64,000 nt of DNA. It comes from Dryomyza anilis. Lineage: Eukaryota; Arthropoda; Insecta; Diptera; Dryomyzidae. Position 1 is the stretch's first letter; every line of letters starts with the position of its first letter. Positions 12,127 through 23,260 of this stretch are shown in pieces. The position numbers and the translations under genes are program-made. Under the pieces are notes generated by a model. It was not told the DNA's origin and searched no databases. It was given only the letters and a program-made list of their open reading frames with translations. The stretch is from contig OX638132.1 of NCBI GenBank assembly GCA_951804985.1, forward strand, positions 28,726,440-28,790,439. The letters run 5' to 3'.

Positions 12127-13121
12127 TTTAAAACAAAAACGGTTTTGGATATCATTGAAATTCTTTATTCCTGTAAAAGTACGTTTGATGCCATTATGTA
12201 TGGAACTCGATTTCTTTTGCATGGCCACCACGGGCACGCTTGCAGAAGTCCAGACATAATAATAGTTTGGCACTACAGTTCTGTAAGAACTTAGGCCGAG
12301 CTCTCTCACCATTTTGAGGTGTGCGTGTTATATTTGTACTCAAAGTGGTGGGACCTACAGTTTATTGCCGAATCCGAACGGCGGGTGAGAGCTTATAAAT
12401 AGGCAATGGTTTTACTCCCGGAGGTTTGCCATTTACTGCCGAGAGGTAGCGCGGTATAGAAAAATGTTTCTATGAAAAGATGTTATTAGCCCAGTCCAGG
12501 CTTGAACCGGGCACCTTTCGGCTCACAGTCCAACTCACTAACCACTGAGCTACCGCGGCTACAAGTCCAGACGCTGAACCCAATTTTCGACGGTTTTCAA
12601 GCATAAATCGGCCGATACTGCTGCAATTTCACGTTCGATATTCGTACGAAGTTCATCAATCGTCGCTGGCTTGTTGGCATAGACCATAGACTTGACGTAG
12701 CTCCACAGGAAATAGTCTAACGGCTTCAAATCGCACGGCCGAGGCGGTCAATCGACTGGACCATTTCTTGAGATAACACGTTCCAAACTTGGTTTCCAAT
12801 AAATTGATTGTGGCATTCGCTGTGTGGCTTGTGGCGCCGTCCTGTTGGAACCATATGTCCTCCAAGTCCATATCATCCAATTGGGGACAAAAATATTCGG
12901 TTCATTGAACGGTAACACAGTAACGTGCCGGTCTTGATCATCACGGAAGAAGTACGGCCCAGCCCAATTCACGAACATACGACGCTTCTGGTGGTCAAGC
13001 GGCTTCAGTGGCATGAAATGGCAAACCTTACTAAAGAGAAATGTCAAAAGAGCGGCAAGAAATATGGCGTCGTTTACTGTCCCTGTCGCTCTACTTTTGT
13101 AGCGTCCCTGCTGAAAAACCC
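12127..13121 (-). pseudogene. Mariner transposase pseudogene (DD41D-like), internally deleted
   Basis: Minus strand. The 5' terminal region (GGTTTTTCAGCAGGGACGCT side) is at 13121, with recognisable pieces PLDHQKRRMFVNWA, FFRDDQDRHVT and WFQQDGATSHTANATINLLE, and the 3' coding end near 12190. The N-terminal DNA-binding half is deleted (about 13010), another block is lost between the first catalytic region and YFF, one base is lost after LLETKFG, and a SINE interrupts the 3' end. The spacing from FQQD to the last catalytic D is about 41 residues, as in rosa-type mariners. Non-functional. Confidence 0.8.
12256..12562 (-). mobile_element. Full-length tRNA-derived SINE inserted in the mariner pseudogene
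   Basis: Reading on the minus strand: GTAGCCGCGGTAGCTCAGTG (A box TAGCTCAGTGG), B box GGTTCAAGCCT, body, then CCAAACTATTATTAT. The 10-bp target duplication AAGTCCAGAC lies at 12246-12255 and 12563-12572. The other mariner copy (about 62603-62630) shows the same site unoccupied. Length 307 bp. Confidence 0.93.
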
Positions 13122-13532
13122 ACAATGTATATCGTAATCAACATTTTGGGAATTTTTGTTTTTTTGCGGTTTTGGAAACCACTCTGTGAATAGCATGTCC
13201 CTGCAAAATCATATTTTCGAATTTTACGATCCAAATCTATCTATATTAATAAAACAAAACATTTTTTTCTCTTGCACTAACCGGCCGTATTTCTGAACAG
13301 ATTTTAGTGATACTGGTATCAAACGATTTGTATTAATCTATTGTATTGCGTGCTATACTTAGTTTTTATAATGTTAGAACAAAAAACGCTAGAAAAACGT
13401 AAAAACTTAATTACAACAACCATATGAAAATGAGTACTGCAGTTGCCTGCGCTCTCTGTGGTTAGTGCAATGCATCACACTCTCTCATAAAGACTTGCAC
13501 ACAAAAGAACAACAATAACTCTGTCGCATGGG
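13122..13532. other. AT-rich spacer
   Basis: TCTATCTATATTAATAAAAC at about 13236 recalls Helitron-like 5' ends but no 3' end pairs with it. Otherwise nothing recognised. Confidence 0.3.
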
Positions 13533-14254
13533 TTTTTATACCCTACACTAAGAGTGAAAGGGTATATTCAGTTTGGTACGCCGTTTGTAACACCCAGAAG
13601 GAAGCATCTCCGGTATGGAAAAGTATATATATTCTTGATCAGCATGACCTCCTGAGTCGATTTAGCGATGTCCGTCTGTCCGTCTGTCTGTCCGTCTGTC
13701 TGTCTGTCTGTTGAAATCCCTAAAACTTTTAAAATTGAAGAGCTAGATAAATGAAACTTATAACTTAGATTACTAATATACCTACGCTGTATGTGCGAAA
13801 AAATTGGCGAGATCGGTCCATTGTGACCTATGATCCGACCACTTATGTTCAAATACCTCATATAAAATTTACATATACAGATCAATTTTACAGTATACGT
13901 GCTTAGGTAAACTTTTTTGGTCAAATATATATTGACATCATGCTCAAATACATGATAATAATGTTTTCCGGCGAAAAGACTTGTGGTTCACCAAAAAAGA
14001 AATCGAAATTCGGTACACCTACCCATTTGTAAATATGGGTATCAAATGAATGGAAATTCTTCAGCGATTGAATGTTTGTAGTTATTTTCAGGATTCGTAT
14101 ACCCTGGTGACCTATATATCACTTTTAACGGTAACCACACATATGTGTAGGGTATTTATAGTCGGCTTAGACCGGCTATAATTTTGATAATCCTAACTAT
14201 CATAATTACACCTACTTTAAAATTTCCCATGTGATCTAACCTTCCCAACTGGTT
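13533..14254 (-). mobile_element. Mini-me-like GACA-core repeat, full-length copy
   Basis: Complete family member in reverse orientation, from TTTATACCCTACACTAAGAG to CTTCCCAACTGGTT, with a GTCTGTCCGTCTGTC tract at about 13670-13710 and the conserved hairpin at about 14158-14181. Confidence 0.88.
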
Positions 14255-14345
14255 GTTGTTATTGTTGGTTGTACACAGCAAACAGAGAGTTGCAAAAAAA
14301 AACAGAAGTCTCTTTGAAAAAGAGTTTCAATTATTGCGCTAAGTC

Positions 14346-14690
14346 AAGGGTTTTTCAACAGGGACGCTACAAAAGTAACGCGACAGGGACAGCAAACGAC
14401 GCCATATTTCTTGCCGCTCTTTTGACATTTCTCTTCAGTAAGGTTTGCCATTTCATGATGAAAAGATGTACGAATTCGAATTTCGGTAGTAAATGTTAAT
14501 AATCTCAACTCGTTGTTGGCTCGTATATCTTTCCATCATGAAATGGCAAACCTTACTGAAGATAAATGTCAAAAATGCGACAAGAAATATGGGGTCGTTT
14601 ACTGTCACTGTCGCTCTACTTTTGTAGCGTCCCTGTTGAAAAACCCTTGAAAAAAACTTTTGTAGCGCTCTAATTGGAAAAACCTTTAAT
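14346..14690. mobile_element. Mariner-derived fold-back hairpin, copy 1
   Basis: The left arm from 14346 (AAGGGTTTTTCAACAGGGAC) through the mariner start region is repeated inverted to 14648. The arms are about 120 bp, imperfect. Beyond 14648 a remnant of the other mariner end (TTTTGTAGCGCTCTAATTGG) follows. Confidence 0.82.
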
Positions 14691-15017
14691 TAAAATTATT
14701 AAGTGAAATTAATAAAACAACATATTTCGAAAACGTTAAATATAACCACAACGACTATACAAATTTTAATTAAATAAATAAAAAATGTATAGTAACATTA
14801 GTAAGTGAATTTTAAAATATATTAAATGTGTTTTCACAGATTTTAAATAAACATAAATTATATAAAAAAAAACATTTTAAACTTGTGGGAAAAAAGAAGT
14901 GTGATTCAAATAGAAAAAATTGCAAAAATAAATGTGTAAAAATATTAAAATTTGAAAGATTTTTTGGAAAGATTTGGTGGCATGGTTTTTAGAAATATAT
15001 TTCATGACGAACTACAG
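14691..15017. other. AT-rich spacer
   Basis: Nothing recognised. Confidence 0.4.
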
Positions 15018-15019
15018 TA

Positions 15020-15428
15020 CACAGAAAAAAAAGATTCTCAACATTTATGTATTTGTACATTTATTTTATGTATTTTGTCGAGTACCTCAACCAAGGACCA
15101 ATTTCATCGTATTAATGTATTAATTCCATATATTTTATGTACATATTTTCTTACATTTTATGCACACAATCTTAACATTTATGTAATTTTACATTATTTA
15201 ATATTATTTAAAAAAAACTCTACAAGCCCTCAGAAACCCCAATTCAGAAAGTTTGTATGTAAATAATACATAAAATACATGTATCTGGTTGTTAAATCAA
15301 TGTCCTTAATATATTTGGATTCACCATTATTATGTACAATTCATAAATATTAGAATTTATACATAAATATTATGAACAAAATTTGTATGTTCTCAATACA
15401 TAATATTTATGCACATTTTTTTTCTGTG
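15020..15428. mobile_element. TA-flanked MITE, termini CACAGAAAAAAAA
   Basis: CACAGAAAAAAAA at the left, TTTTTTTTCTGTG at the right, TA on both sides (15018-15019 and 15429-15430). The interior is rich in ACATTTATGTA. The same termini occur at 58703-59428. Confidence 0.75.
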
Positions 15429-15600
15429 TAATGAAACTATGTTTTCTACAGCACATATGACATCAAACCAAAAACTATATATTGTAAATCCAAAATTTGT
15501 AAATTCAAAAAAATCACGAACATTTTTGGATTATATCTTCATATAATCTTTGTTTTTCCTTTATATTTAGAAACAAATTTTCAGCTAGCTGGATGGTTTT
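15429..15600. other. AT-rich spacer
   Basis: Nothing recognised. Confidence 0.4.
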
Positions 15601-15915
15601 TATATAATAATATAATAGTTTGGTTCTACACAGTCCTATAAGAACTTAGGCCGAGCTCTCTCACCATTTTGAGCTGTGCGTGTTATATTTGTACTCAAAT
15701 GGTGGGACTTACAGTTTATTGCCGAATCAGAACGGCGGTTGAGAGCTTTTCATAGGCAATGTTTTACTCTCGTAGGTTTGCCATTTACTGACGAGAGGAA
15801 GCGCGGTGTAGAAAAATGTTTCTATGAAAAGATGTTGTTAGCCCCAGTCCAGGCTTGAACCGGGGACCTTTCGGCTCGAAGTCCAACGCACTAACCACTG
15901 AGCTACCGCGACTAC
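15601..15915 (-). mobile_element. Full-length tRNA-derived SINE
   Basis: The tail is at 15601 (TAATAATATAATAG) and the tRNA-like head ends at 15915 (complement GTAGTCGCGGTAGCTCAGTG). B box GGTTCAAGCCT intact. No clear target duplication was seen. Confidence 0.88.
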
Positions 15916-16247
15916 CTTTTGTCGTTTACCAAAATTTAAAATACCAAACCGTTTGTTTATAAGACCTTCCTACCTTAGCGTCGTAAGTAGTAGAATTAAA
16001 AATTTCGTAATAAATTGAGACAGGCAAAACATCGTAACTAAATTTTTCTTCAAATACTTCTTCATGTAATGGATATTTTGGTAATTTAGCCACAGTATTA
16101 TTATTGTCAGTTCATTTAAAGGCTATTTTACGAAAAAAATCAATAAAATATTGAACTACTCGATTTTGAAACGTTTTTTTCGTCTGCTGTGAAATTAGCT
16201 TTTTGTTGGTTACGATCTTTTGCTGTAAGGTATCGATATATTGTAAA
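15916..16247. other. AT-rich spacer
   Basis: Nothing recognised. Confidence 0.4.
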
Positions 16248-16918
16248 ACGAGTTGGGAAAGTTAGGTCACATGGGTAAGTTCGGTCACATGAGTCTGACT
16301 TTTATAGTCGGTCGGGCCCGACTATGGAATACCCTACACCTTTGGTGGTGATATTAATGTGGGATATTTAATTGTATACCTTAATTTTAAAGTTCTTAAT
16401 TATGCTGAACCGCCCCCACCCTCAGAATATTATTCACATATCAGAAATTTACGTCTAATATCCCTTTAATTTAAAAAATTTAATATTAAGTATAAACAAA
16501 AATATTAAAAAAAATATAAATATAAAAGTGGGCCTATATTTAAAATTTTGTAAGCCTAATATTTCTTAGATTTTATTTTAATAATTTACGGCTAAAATTT
16601 TAACTATAATGTAAAAAATATTTGGCCCACATATTTCTAGGTGAATTCTAACAAAACGTTTTAAATTTTATAACTATATATTGAATACTTTTCGAGGTAT
16701 TAGTTCCTAATGTGCTATATAAAAGTGTCCGTTGGCCGATTTGGCTCATTTCCAAAGCCAGTTCCTACTTTTGGCTAAAACATACTAAAACGAAATTTCA
16801 TCGTATTCTGATCAGTATTTCTCAAGTTATTGTTTTCGGACAGACGACGGACATACGGACAGACAGACAGACGGACATGGCTAAACACACTCGAGTAGTG
16901 ATGCTGATCAAGAATATA

Positions 16919-18079
16919 TCGTCACTATCATGCCAAAGGGGCGAATGTGTAATTTTTGACATTTACGTTTTTTTACATTTTTGGATGTAGTTTATCCTCA
17001 AGTATGCTGTGCCAAAATCACGTGTCATTTTGTTGGATATTTCTAGCCACAAAAGACAAAATCAAAAGGGCGAATTTGAAAAATTGAAAATCTTGTCATG
17101 CCAAAAGGGTGAATCTTTTCGTTTTTTCGCCATAACTTTTTATTGGAATAAGATAAAATAGTGGTGTAAAGGATATTTATTGTTTGTATTCAAAGCACCT
17201 ATCTGCATCATTAATTAAAAATATTTTGCCAAACATTAATTACAATTTGTTATTTGCAGGAAAAAATGTTAGGCAAAATATTTTTAAATAATGATGCAGT
17301 TCGATAGGTGCTTTAAAAACCAACAATTAATACCTTTACACCACTAAAAATTCCTCTACATTACTATTTTATCTTGCGCTAATAAAAACATGCATAAAAA
17401 TCAAAAATATTTGCGTTTTGATCTGGATATAGCCTCACAAAATCTGTATTTATAATTCAGTAAGTTGTCCAAATCTAAAGATATATATACGTTATAATAA
17501 TTGACGAATAAACTAAAACAACAGAAAAAAATTAAAACCAGTTGGGAAGGTTAGATCACATGGGAAATTTTAAAGTAGGTGTAATTATGATAGTTAGGAT
17601 TATCAAAATTATAGTCGGTCTAAGCCGACTATAAATACCCTACACATATGTGTGGTTACCATTCAAAGTGATATATAGGTCACCAGGGTATACGAATCCT
17701 GAAAATAACTACAAACATTCAATCGCTGAAGAATGTCCATTCATTTGATACCCATATTTACAAATGGGTAGGTGTACCGAATTTCGATTTTTTTTTTGTG
17801 AACCACAAGTCTTTTCGCCGGAAAACATTATTATCATGTATTTGAGCATGATATCAATATATGTTTGACCAAAAAAGTTTACCTAAGCACGTATACATAA
17901 AAATTGATCTTTATATGTACATTTTATATGAGGTATTTGAACATAAGTGGTCGGATCATAGGTCACAATGGACCGATCTCGCCAATTTTTTCGCACATAC
18001 AGCGTAGGTATATTAGTAATCTAAGTTATAAGTTTCATTTATCTAGCTCTTCAATTTTAAAAGTAGTAGGGATTTCAAC

Positions 18080-18123
<44 letters not shown>

Positions 18124-18401
18124 GGACAGACGGACAGACAGACGGACAGACGGACAGACGGACAGACGGACAGACGGACATCGCTAAATCGACTCAGGAG
18201 GTCATGCTGATCAAGAATATATATACTTTTCCATACCGGAGATGCTTCCTTCTGGGTGTTACAAACGGCGTACCAAACTGAATATACCCTTTCACTCTTA
18301 GTGTAGGGTATAAAAAGCACTTAAAGCACTTAAAACTTTAAAATTTGATTTCCCAACATTTTTAAAAATGCACATTCGTCCCTTTGGCATGACAGTGACG
18401 A
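16919..18401. mobile_element. Fold-back TIR element ending TCGTCACTATCATGCC
   Basis: TCGTCACTATCATGCCAAAG at the left pairs with CTTTGGCATGACAGTGACGA at the right, each flanked by TATA. The interior is itself an inverted repeat (about 17138-17240 against 17268-17398; GTGGTGTAAAGG / CCTTTACACCAC). Another mini-me-like repeat is inserted in its right half. Confidence 0.75.
17537..18315 (+). mobile_element. Mini-me-like GACA-core repeat nested inside the TIR element
   Basis: Complete copy from ACCAGTTGGG to TAGGGTATAAA with a long GACA/GACG tract at about 18080-18180. The reading frame full of RTDGQTD repeats is a by-product of that tract. Confidence 0.9.
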
Positions 18402-18490
18402 TATATAATTTCCATACCGGACACAACTCCTAATACCGGACACGCCTCCTACCCTGTACCTCATAGGTGTAAGGTATAAATCTTCACTTT

Positions 18491-18823
18491 TGTTAGGGAC
18501 ATTTTCGTAGTAACTTTTGGTCATAAGAAAGCCGAGTATAGAACTTCAAAAATTATTGTGATCTGTATTAAAATTTAAAAAAATCTTTGTAGAATCGAAA
18601 ATTGGAAAGGTTTAAACTACTAGTATTAATTTCTATTACTTATTTATAGATAAGCGTATCTTTGTGCTATATTAACATCAATTTTATCTTAGTAATAAAT
18701 CTTAATAAGTGATAAAAATGGCCGGAGAATCACCAAAAATTAGAAACGTTGTTAGGTCATCCCCACTGAACCGAAAAAAAAATAAATAGAAAACATACTG
18801 CGTTTACAACTCTATCATATGGA
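18491..18823. other. AT-rich spacer
   Basis: Nothing recognised. Confidence 0.4.
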
Positions 18824-19560
18824 CATTGCCTGGGGTTCCAGAAGGGAATTCGTACGCTTAAAACTTTAATAACTATAAGCATTTCTAGTTCAAGAGATAT
18901 TTAAATATGAACAACCATACAAAAGTGATTTTTGGCCCTTATTTTCCAAATATGAGCCACTGTATCTCTGGAAGTAGTGGTCGGAAAAAAAAATGGTTAG
19001 TGCATGTCTCAATATCCTTTATCAATTCCCAAAATTTCATTGAAATCGAAGAAGGTGAGTTCCAACCGCTGGTGGATTTGGTGTGGAATGGCCCAGTCGG
19101 CTTAGACCGACTATAATTTTGATAATCCTAACTATCATAGTAACACCAACTTTAAAATTTTCTATGTGATCTAACCTTCCCAACTGGTTATTTTTACATT
19201 TTGTTCATAATGTTTATAGTTTTGTCATAATAAATCACAGAAAAATTGCGGACGGGACAAAAAATTCCGTATTGAAATTATCTAAAAACACTTTTTCGTA
19301 TAATACATTTTTTTGAATTATCTCGGAACATAGCTGAGACAATTTACTTTATTTTTGTATATGTACACTTTGTTCCTAAAGTTTACAGTTATTTCGTAAT
19401 AAATCAAAGAATAATTTCGGACGTTCCGTATGGAAATTTGCACCACGATTTTTTGCTAAAAATAATTTTGTATATGACAATATTAATAATCATTATTACG
19501 AAATGAAAAGTTATGTACTATTCAAACTTCCAGATATTTTTTAAGTTTTTTAATTTTTTT
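18824..19560. repeat. Repeat R3, copy 2, split by a chimeric insertion
   Basis: 18824-18870 and 19195-19560 correspond to the start and the middle of R3 copy 1. Between them lie one arm of the R4 fold-back (to GGTGTGGAATGGCCCA, about 19095) and the end of a mini-me-like repeat in reverse (19096-19189). Confidence 0.65.
18871..19189. mobile_element. R4 fold-back arm fused to a mini-me-like end
   Basis: The R4 arm (ACTGTATCTCTGGAAGTAGT...TTTGGTGTGGAATGGCCCA) is joined at about 19095 to GTCGGCTTAGACCGACTATA and the terminal 95 bp of a mini-me-like repeat. This looks like a rearranged junction. Confidence 0.6.
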
Positions 19561-20215
19561 GAAATAGAACAATAGAAAAAATGAGAGCAGCGACGACGCG
19601 TTGATCGTTCTAGAAATAATTGGAAGCTGTTGCTTTTTGACTGACGTTGTTCGTTGATATTCGCAGCATTTATTCCGTTCTGCTTAAAACCGAATTTTAT
19701 TAATTAAATTGTTACCAACACGCATTCCTAAAATTTTTACATTTCTTATTTATGTAAAAATAAACACTGTATTTATTAAAATAAATAATACCGACGACAC
19801 GATGACCTTTCTTGACGAAGTTTAGTGTAACACTGAATCTACAAAAATTGCGCAACATTGTGGCAACAAGATTTCTGAAACATTTGCGGCATTGTAACAA
19901 TCAAAACTATTATTCTGGCAATCATTCATATTTAAATAACATTTTTGCTACAATCGTTAGCAATTCCAATCATTGAATTGAATCATTCCATGATTCTAGA
20001 AATCATTAAATGAATAAAAGAATCATTTTAAAAAAATAAGGGAATTATGGTTGCAATCATTTATGATATCAGCAATCATTCTATGACTACTCCAATCATT
20101 GGTTTGTTGCAACAATTATGTTTTTTCTCTGTGTGTATATTACAGGTTCTACTATATGTGAGTGTATTTACTTTTCAGCGCCACTTAAGTGGCGTGACCG
20201 GTATGAAAAAGTATA
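19561..20215. repeat. Spacer with an AATCATT-rich segment
   Basis: 19910-20110 is dense in AATCATT/CAATCATT words. A perfect 16-bp dyad, CGCCACTTAAGTGGCG, is at 20179-20194. No gene seen. Confidence 0.4.
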
Positions 20216-20738
20216 TGGGCCATTCCACACCAAATCGACCAGCGGTTGGAACTCACCTTCTTCGATTTCAATGAAATTTGGGCAGCTGATAAAGCTAAAG
20301 ATATGCATTGACAATTTTTTTTTATTTTTATCGACCTCTACTTTCAGAGATACAGTGCTTCAAAGTTACAAAAATCACTTTTGTATGATTGTCTATATTT
20401 CAATATCTCTTAAAATAGAAATGTTAGAAACTTCGTTTTAAAGGTAATAGAATATTGTTATATTGTAAATTCTAAACTTTAATATGTGGCCCGTGGTCAT
20501 TATCCTTACATTTCAAAATTGATGTCCTTAAAAAGGATCCTTTTATAAATTCTTTAAGAGATATTGAAATATAAACAACCATACAAAAGTGATTTTTGGT
20601 CCATTTTTTGTAACTTTGAAGCACTGTATCTCTGGAAGCAGTAGTCGAAAAAATAAAAAAAAAAAAATGGTCAATGCATTTATCGGCTGCCCAGATCTCA
20701 AAATTTACTTTTTTTGTTCGATTTGGTGTGGAATGGCG
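20216..20738. mobile_element. Fold-back element R4 (termini GGCCATTCCACACCAAATCG)
   Basis: The left arm from 20216 and the right arm to 20738 are imperfect reverse complements about 230-250 bp long, meeting near 20470-20500. The same sequence occurs at 63653-64000 and as one arm at 18871-19095. Open frames in the arms are not conserved. Confidence 0.75.
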
Positions 20739-21377
20739 CATATATTTTATTGATCAGCATCACTTTCCGAGTCGATTTAGATATGTCTATACACGATAGA
20801 TTGAAAACTACTATTCCTAATACGATGAAATTTAGTTTCAATATATTTTAGTCGAATTGTGATTATAATTTCGAAAATGAGTCAAATTAATCAACGTATT
20901 CAACAGCATCCCATATAATATATGGGTTTACTTTTCAGGATCCAACACACAACAAAAAATTTACCTATAATCAGAATTCATCATATTGATGAATTCATTC
21001 ATTGAATTAAAATCGTATTTTTTGAATGTTTTTCATTTTCAATGTATTTTTTTTAACATCAAATTTCAAACTAAAATTTGTCTCTATTTACACATTTATG
21101 TATTTAAATCGTACCAATGTCCAGTCCGAAAACCCAGGAAATGCTCATATATAAAATAATTTTTATTTCGCAAAGTTTCACGCATATTTCACATGTTGAA
21201 TCAACAATTTCATATAGTGAATAATGGCTGGGGGTTCTGACCCCCTTTCCCCGAAATGCAAAAAATTCAAAACACATTAGTGAAATATGTTTATAAATTT
21301 AACAATCCGTAATATAGATATAACAAATTGAAATATATTAAATGTTTTTGTAAATAAGGGTTTTTCAAGTTTTTTTC
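20739..21377. other. AT-rich spacer with a mini-me-like scrap
   Basis: TTGATCAGCATCACTTTCCG at about 20750 is a fragment of the mini-me-like 3' half in reverse. A palindromic GAATTCATCATATTGATGAA lies near 20975. The rest is featureless. Confidence 0.4.
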
Positions 21378-21672
21378 AAGGGTTTTTCAACAGGGACGCT
21401 ACAAAAGTAGAGCGACAGGGACTGCAAACGACGCCATGTTTCTGCCGCTCTTTTAACATTTCTCTTCAGTAAGGTTTGCCATTTCATGATGGAAAGATAT
21501 TCGAGCCAACAACTAGTCGAAATTATTAAAATTTACTACCGAAATTCGTATATCTTTCCATCATGAAATGGCAAACCTTACTGAAGAGAAATGTAAAAAG
21601 AGCGGCAAGAAATATGGCGTCGTTTGCTGTCCTGTCGCTCTACTTTTGTAGCGTCCCTGTTAAAAAACCCTT
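21378..21672. mobile_element. Mariner-derived fold-back hairpin, copy 2
   Basis: Arms 21378-21500 and 21550-21672, each about 123 bp, are near-perfect reverse complements comprising the mariner 5' end up to the first codons (ATGATGGAAAGATAT). The 49-bp loop is the next part of the transposase (GTCGAAATTATTAAAATT). Confidence 0.88.
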
Positions 21673-22379
21673 AACTTGCATTTAATATATCTGATTTGTT
21701 CCTAATTATATCATTAGAAAACTCTTTTTTTTAAATGTAAAGGAACAATAAAATCGGTAATAAATGAAAAATTATTCTTCTACAAATTTTCACAAAATCC
21801 TAAATATGGATTTGGATTTTTTGTCAAAATTTACATTTAACTGCATTTTTTACTGTATATTTTTATGATCTGACTGTTATGTTCGAATCTCGATTTTATA
21901 GAATTAGTTTTAGAATTGAACTCATGAATATTTCATTCTCTTGTTCAATGTATATGTCGTTTTAAGTCAAACATTTTGGTAAACTTATATTTCTTTGAGA
22001 TTTCCCAAAACCGAACAGCATCATTTAATTTTTTTTAAATGTTCCCAGAAACCAAGTTCATCATTGGACATTTTTTTCTTGTAGTTGGGTGTACAAACGG
22101 ACAAATTTGTCAAAAAAAATGTCGAATTACGCATATCCTTGTCAAATTCTAAGGTGATCAATTTCCACAGAGAAAATATTTTCGGTTCTTAGCAATTTTT
22201 AGTTTTCGAATATGAGAAAGAATAGGAGGATCGATTTAAAGAAGAAATATTCACTTTTATCACATCAAATCAAACTGCAACGTGTTATTAATGGATTAAA
22301 ATGCTTTTTAATATTTTTAAAATCTGCAATATAAAAATGTAATCATGCGTGATGATTTTTTTTTTGCTTGTTTTATGTT
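21673..22379. other. AT-rich spacer
   Basis: Nothing recognised. Confidence 0.4.
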
Positions 22380-23260
22380 TGTGCGCTCTTCAGAGCCTGC
22401 AAATTTAACACTCGAAGTGCGCTCAAGAGGTTCACACTAATGAGTGCGAAATCGCAGCGAATCCCGTGTGATTAATAAGAAACATAACAAAGCAAATCCC
22501 AGCCAAATGTGATGAACGAAGTACATATTTTGTTAAATATTTAAACGTGCGATTTGAGGGAAGCACGCGCAACAGGCCACGAACGTCAAGGATGAAAAGG
22601 ACGTGTAAATCTCTGGCGGGCAGTCAAGCTGCACACATCTTCATCACACATATGAGTTTATTTAATTTTTTTTGTTCATTTGGCTCCTTTAAAAATTAAT
22701 GCCATCTCTTTAGGTTGTTATTGTTGTTGTTTCATTATGTCCCATGTGTACTATAGGTCGGAGTGCAGAACGGCAACCAGTAAGCACAACACCAATGCAG
22801 CTATTAAGTGCAGCGGCTTTGGACGCTGGTCATTAACCATGTCCTGCGACATGAACATAAGACAAGCATAAGTCAGACCAGCCCTCCCCTGCCCTATTTT
22901 TCTATAATAGGCTGCCTAAGTGCGCCTTTCATGTGTGTCGAGAGTGTGTTTGTGTGGGTGTCTGTATCTGTGTTGCAGGCCTCGTCTTAAGAATTAATTA
23001 GAAGTTTAAGGAATTAAATAAATGTACGTGTAGTTATGAATCCTGACAGCATAAATAACTACTCGAGTGTCCTGTGTGTGTGGGTGTGAGCATGTGTCCG
23101 TTTATGTTGCTGTGTGTGTCATGTGCTTCCGTTTGTGCGTTATCCATCCGTATCCGTGGGTCATTGTAAAGCATCCTAATGTGTTCTGCAACATTTTTCG
23201 TAAATGTAATGAAATGCTAAAGGCCGCGAGCGATTCAAATGCTGTTTTCACTGTGGCTTT
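22380..23260. other. Low-repeat, GC-richer segment; candidate conserved noncoding DNA
   Basis: No repeat of the window enters this 0.9-kb block. It has near-balanced composition, TG-rich stretches (about 22930-23130), TAATTA and ATTTAAACGTGCG words, and no convincing reading frame. It may be an intronic or intergenic regulatory region of a neighbouring gene. Confidence 0.25.

Larger units (their letters stand above)
16248..18490 (+). mobile_element. Mini-me-like repeat, diverged variant split by a TIR element
   Basis: The left part 16248-16918 has AGTTGGGAAAGTTAGGTCAC, GTCGGTCGGGCCCGACTAT (hairpin variant) and a GGACAGACAGACAGACGGAC tract. The right part from 18402 resumes with AATTTCCATACCGGACACA. 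The two are separated by the element at 16919-18401. Confidence 0.7.

Noticed and set aside
17904..18281. 125-codon frame with RTDGQTD repeats (also similar frames at 13568, 16712, 36508)
   Set aside because: The repeats are the translated GACA/GACG microsatellite of the mini-me-like family; the frame is not conserved between copies.
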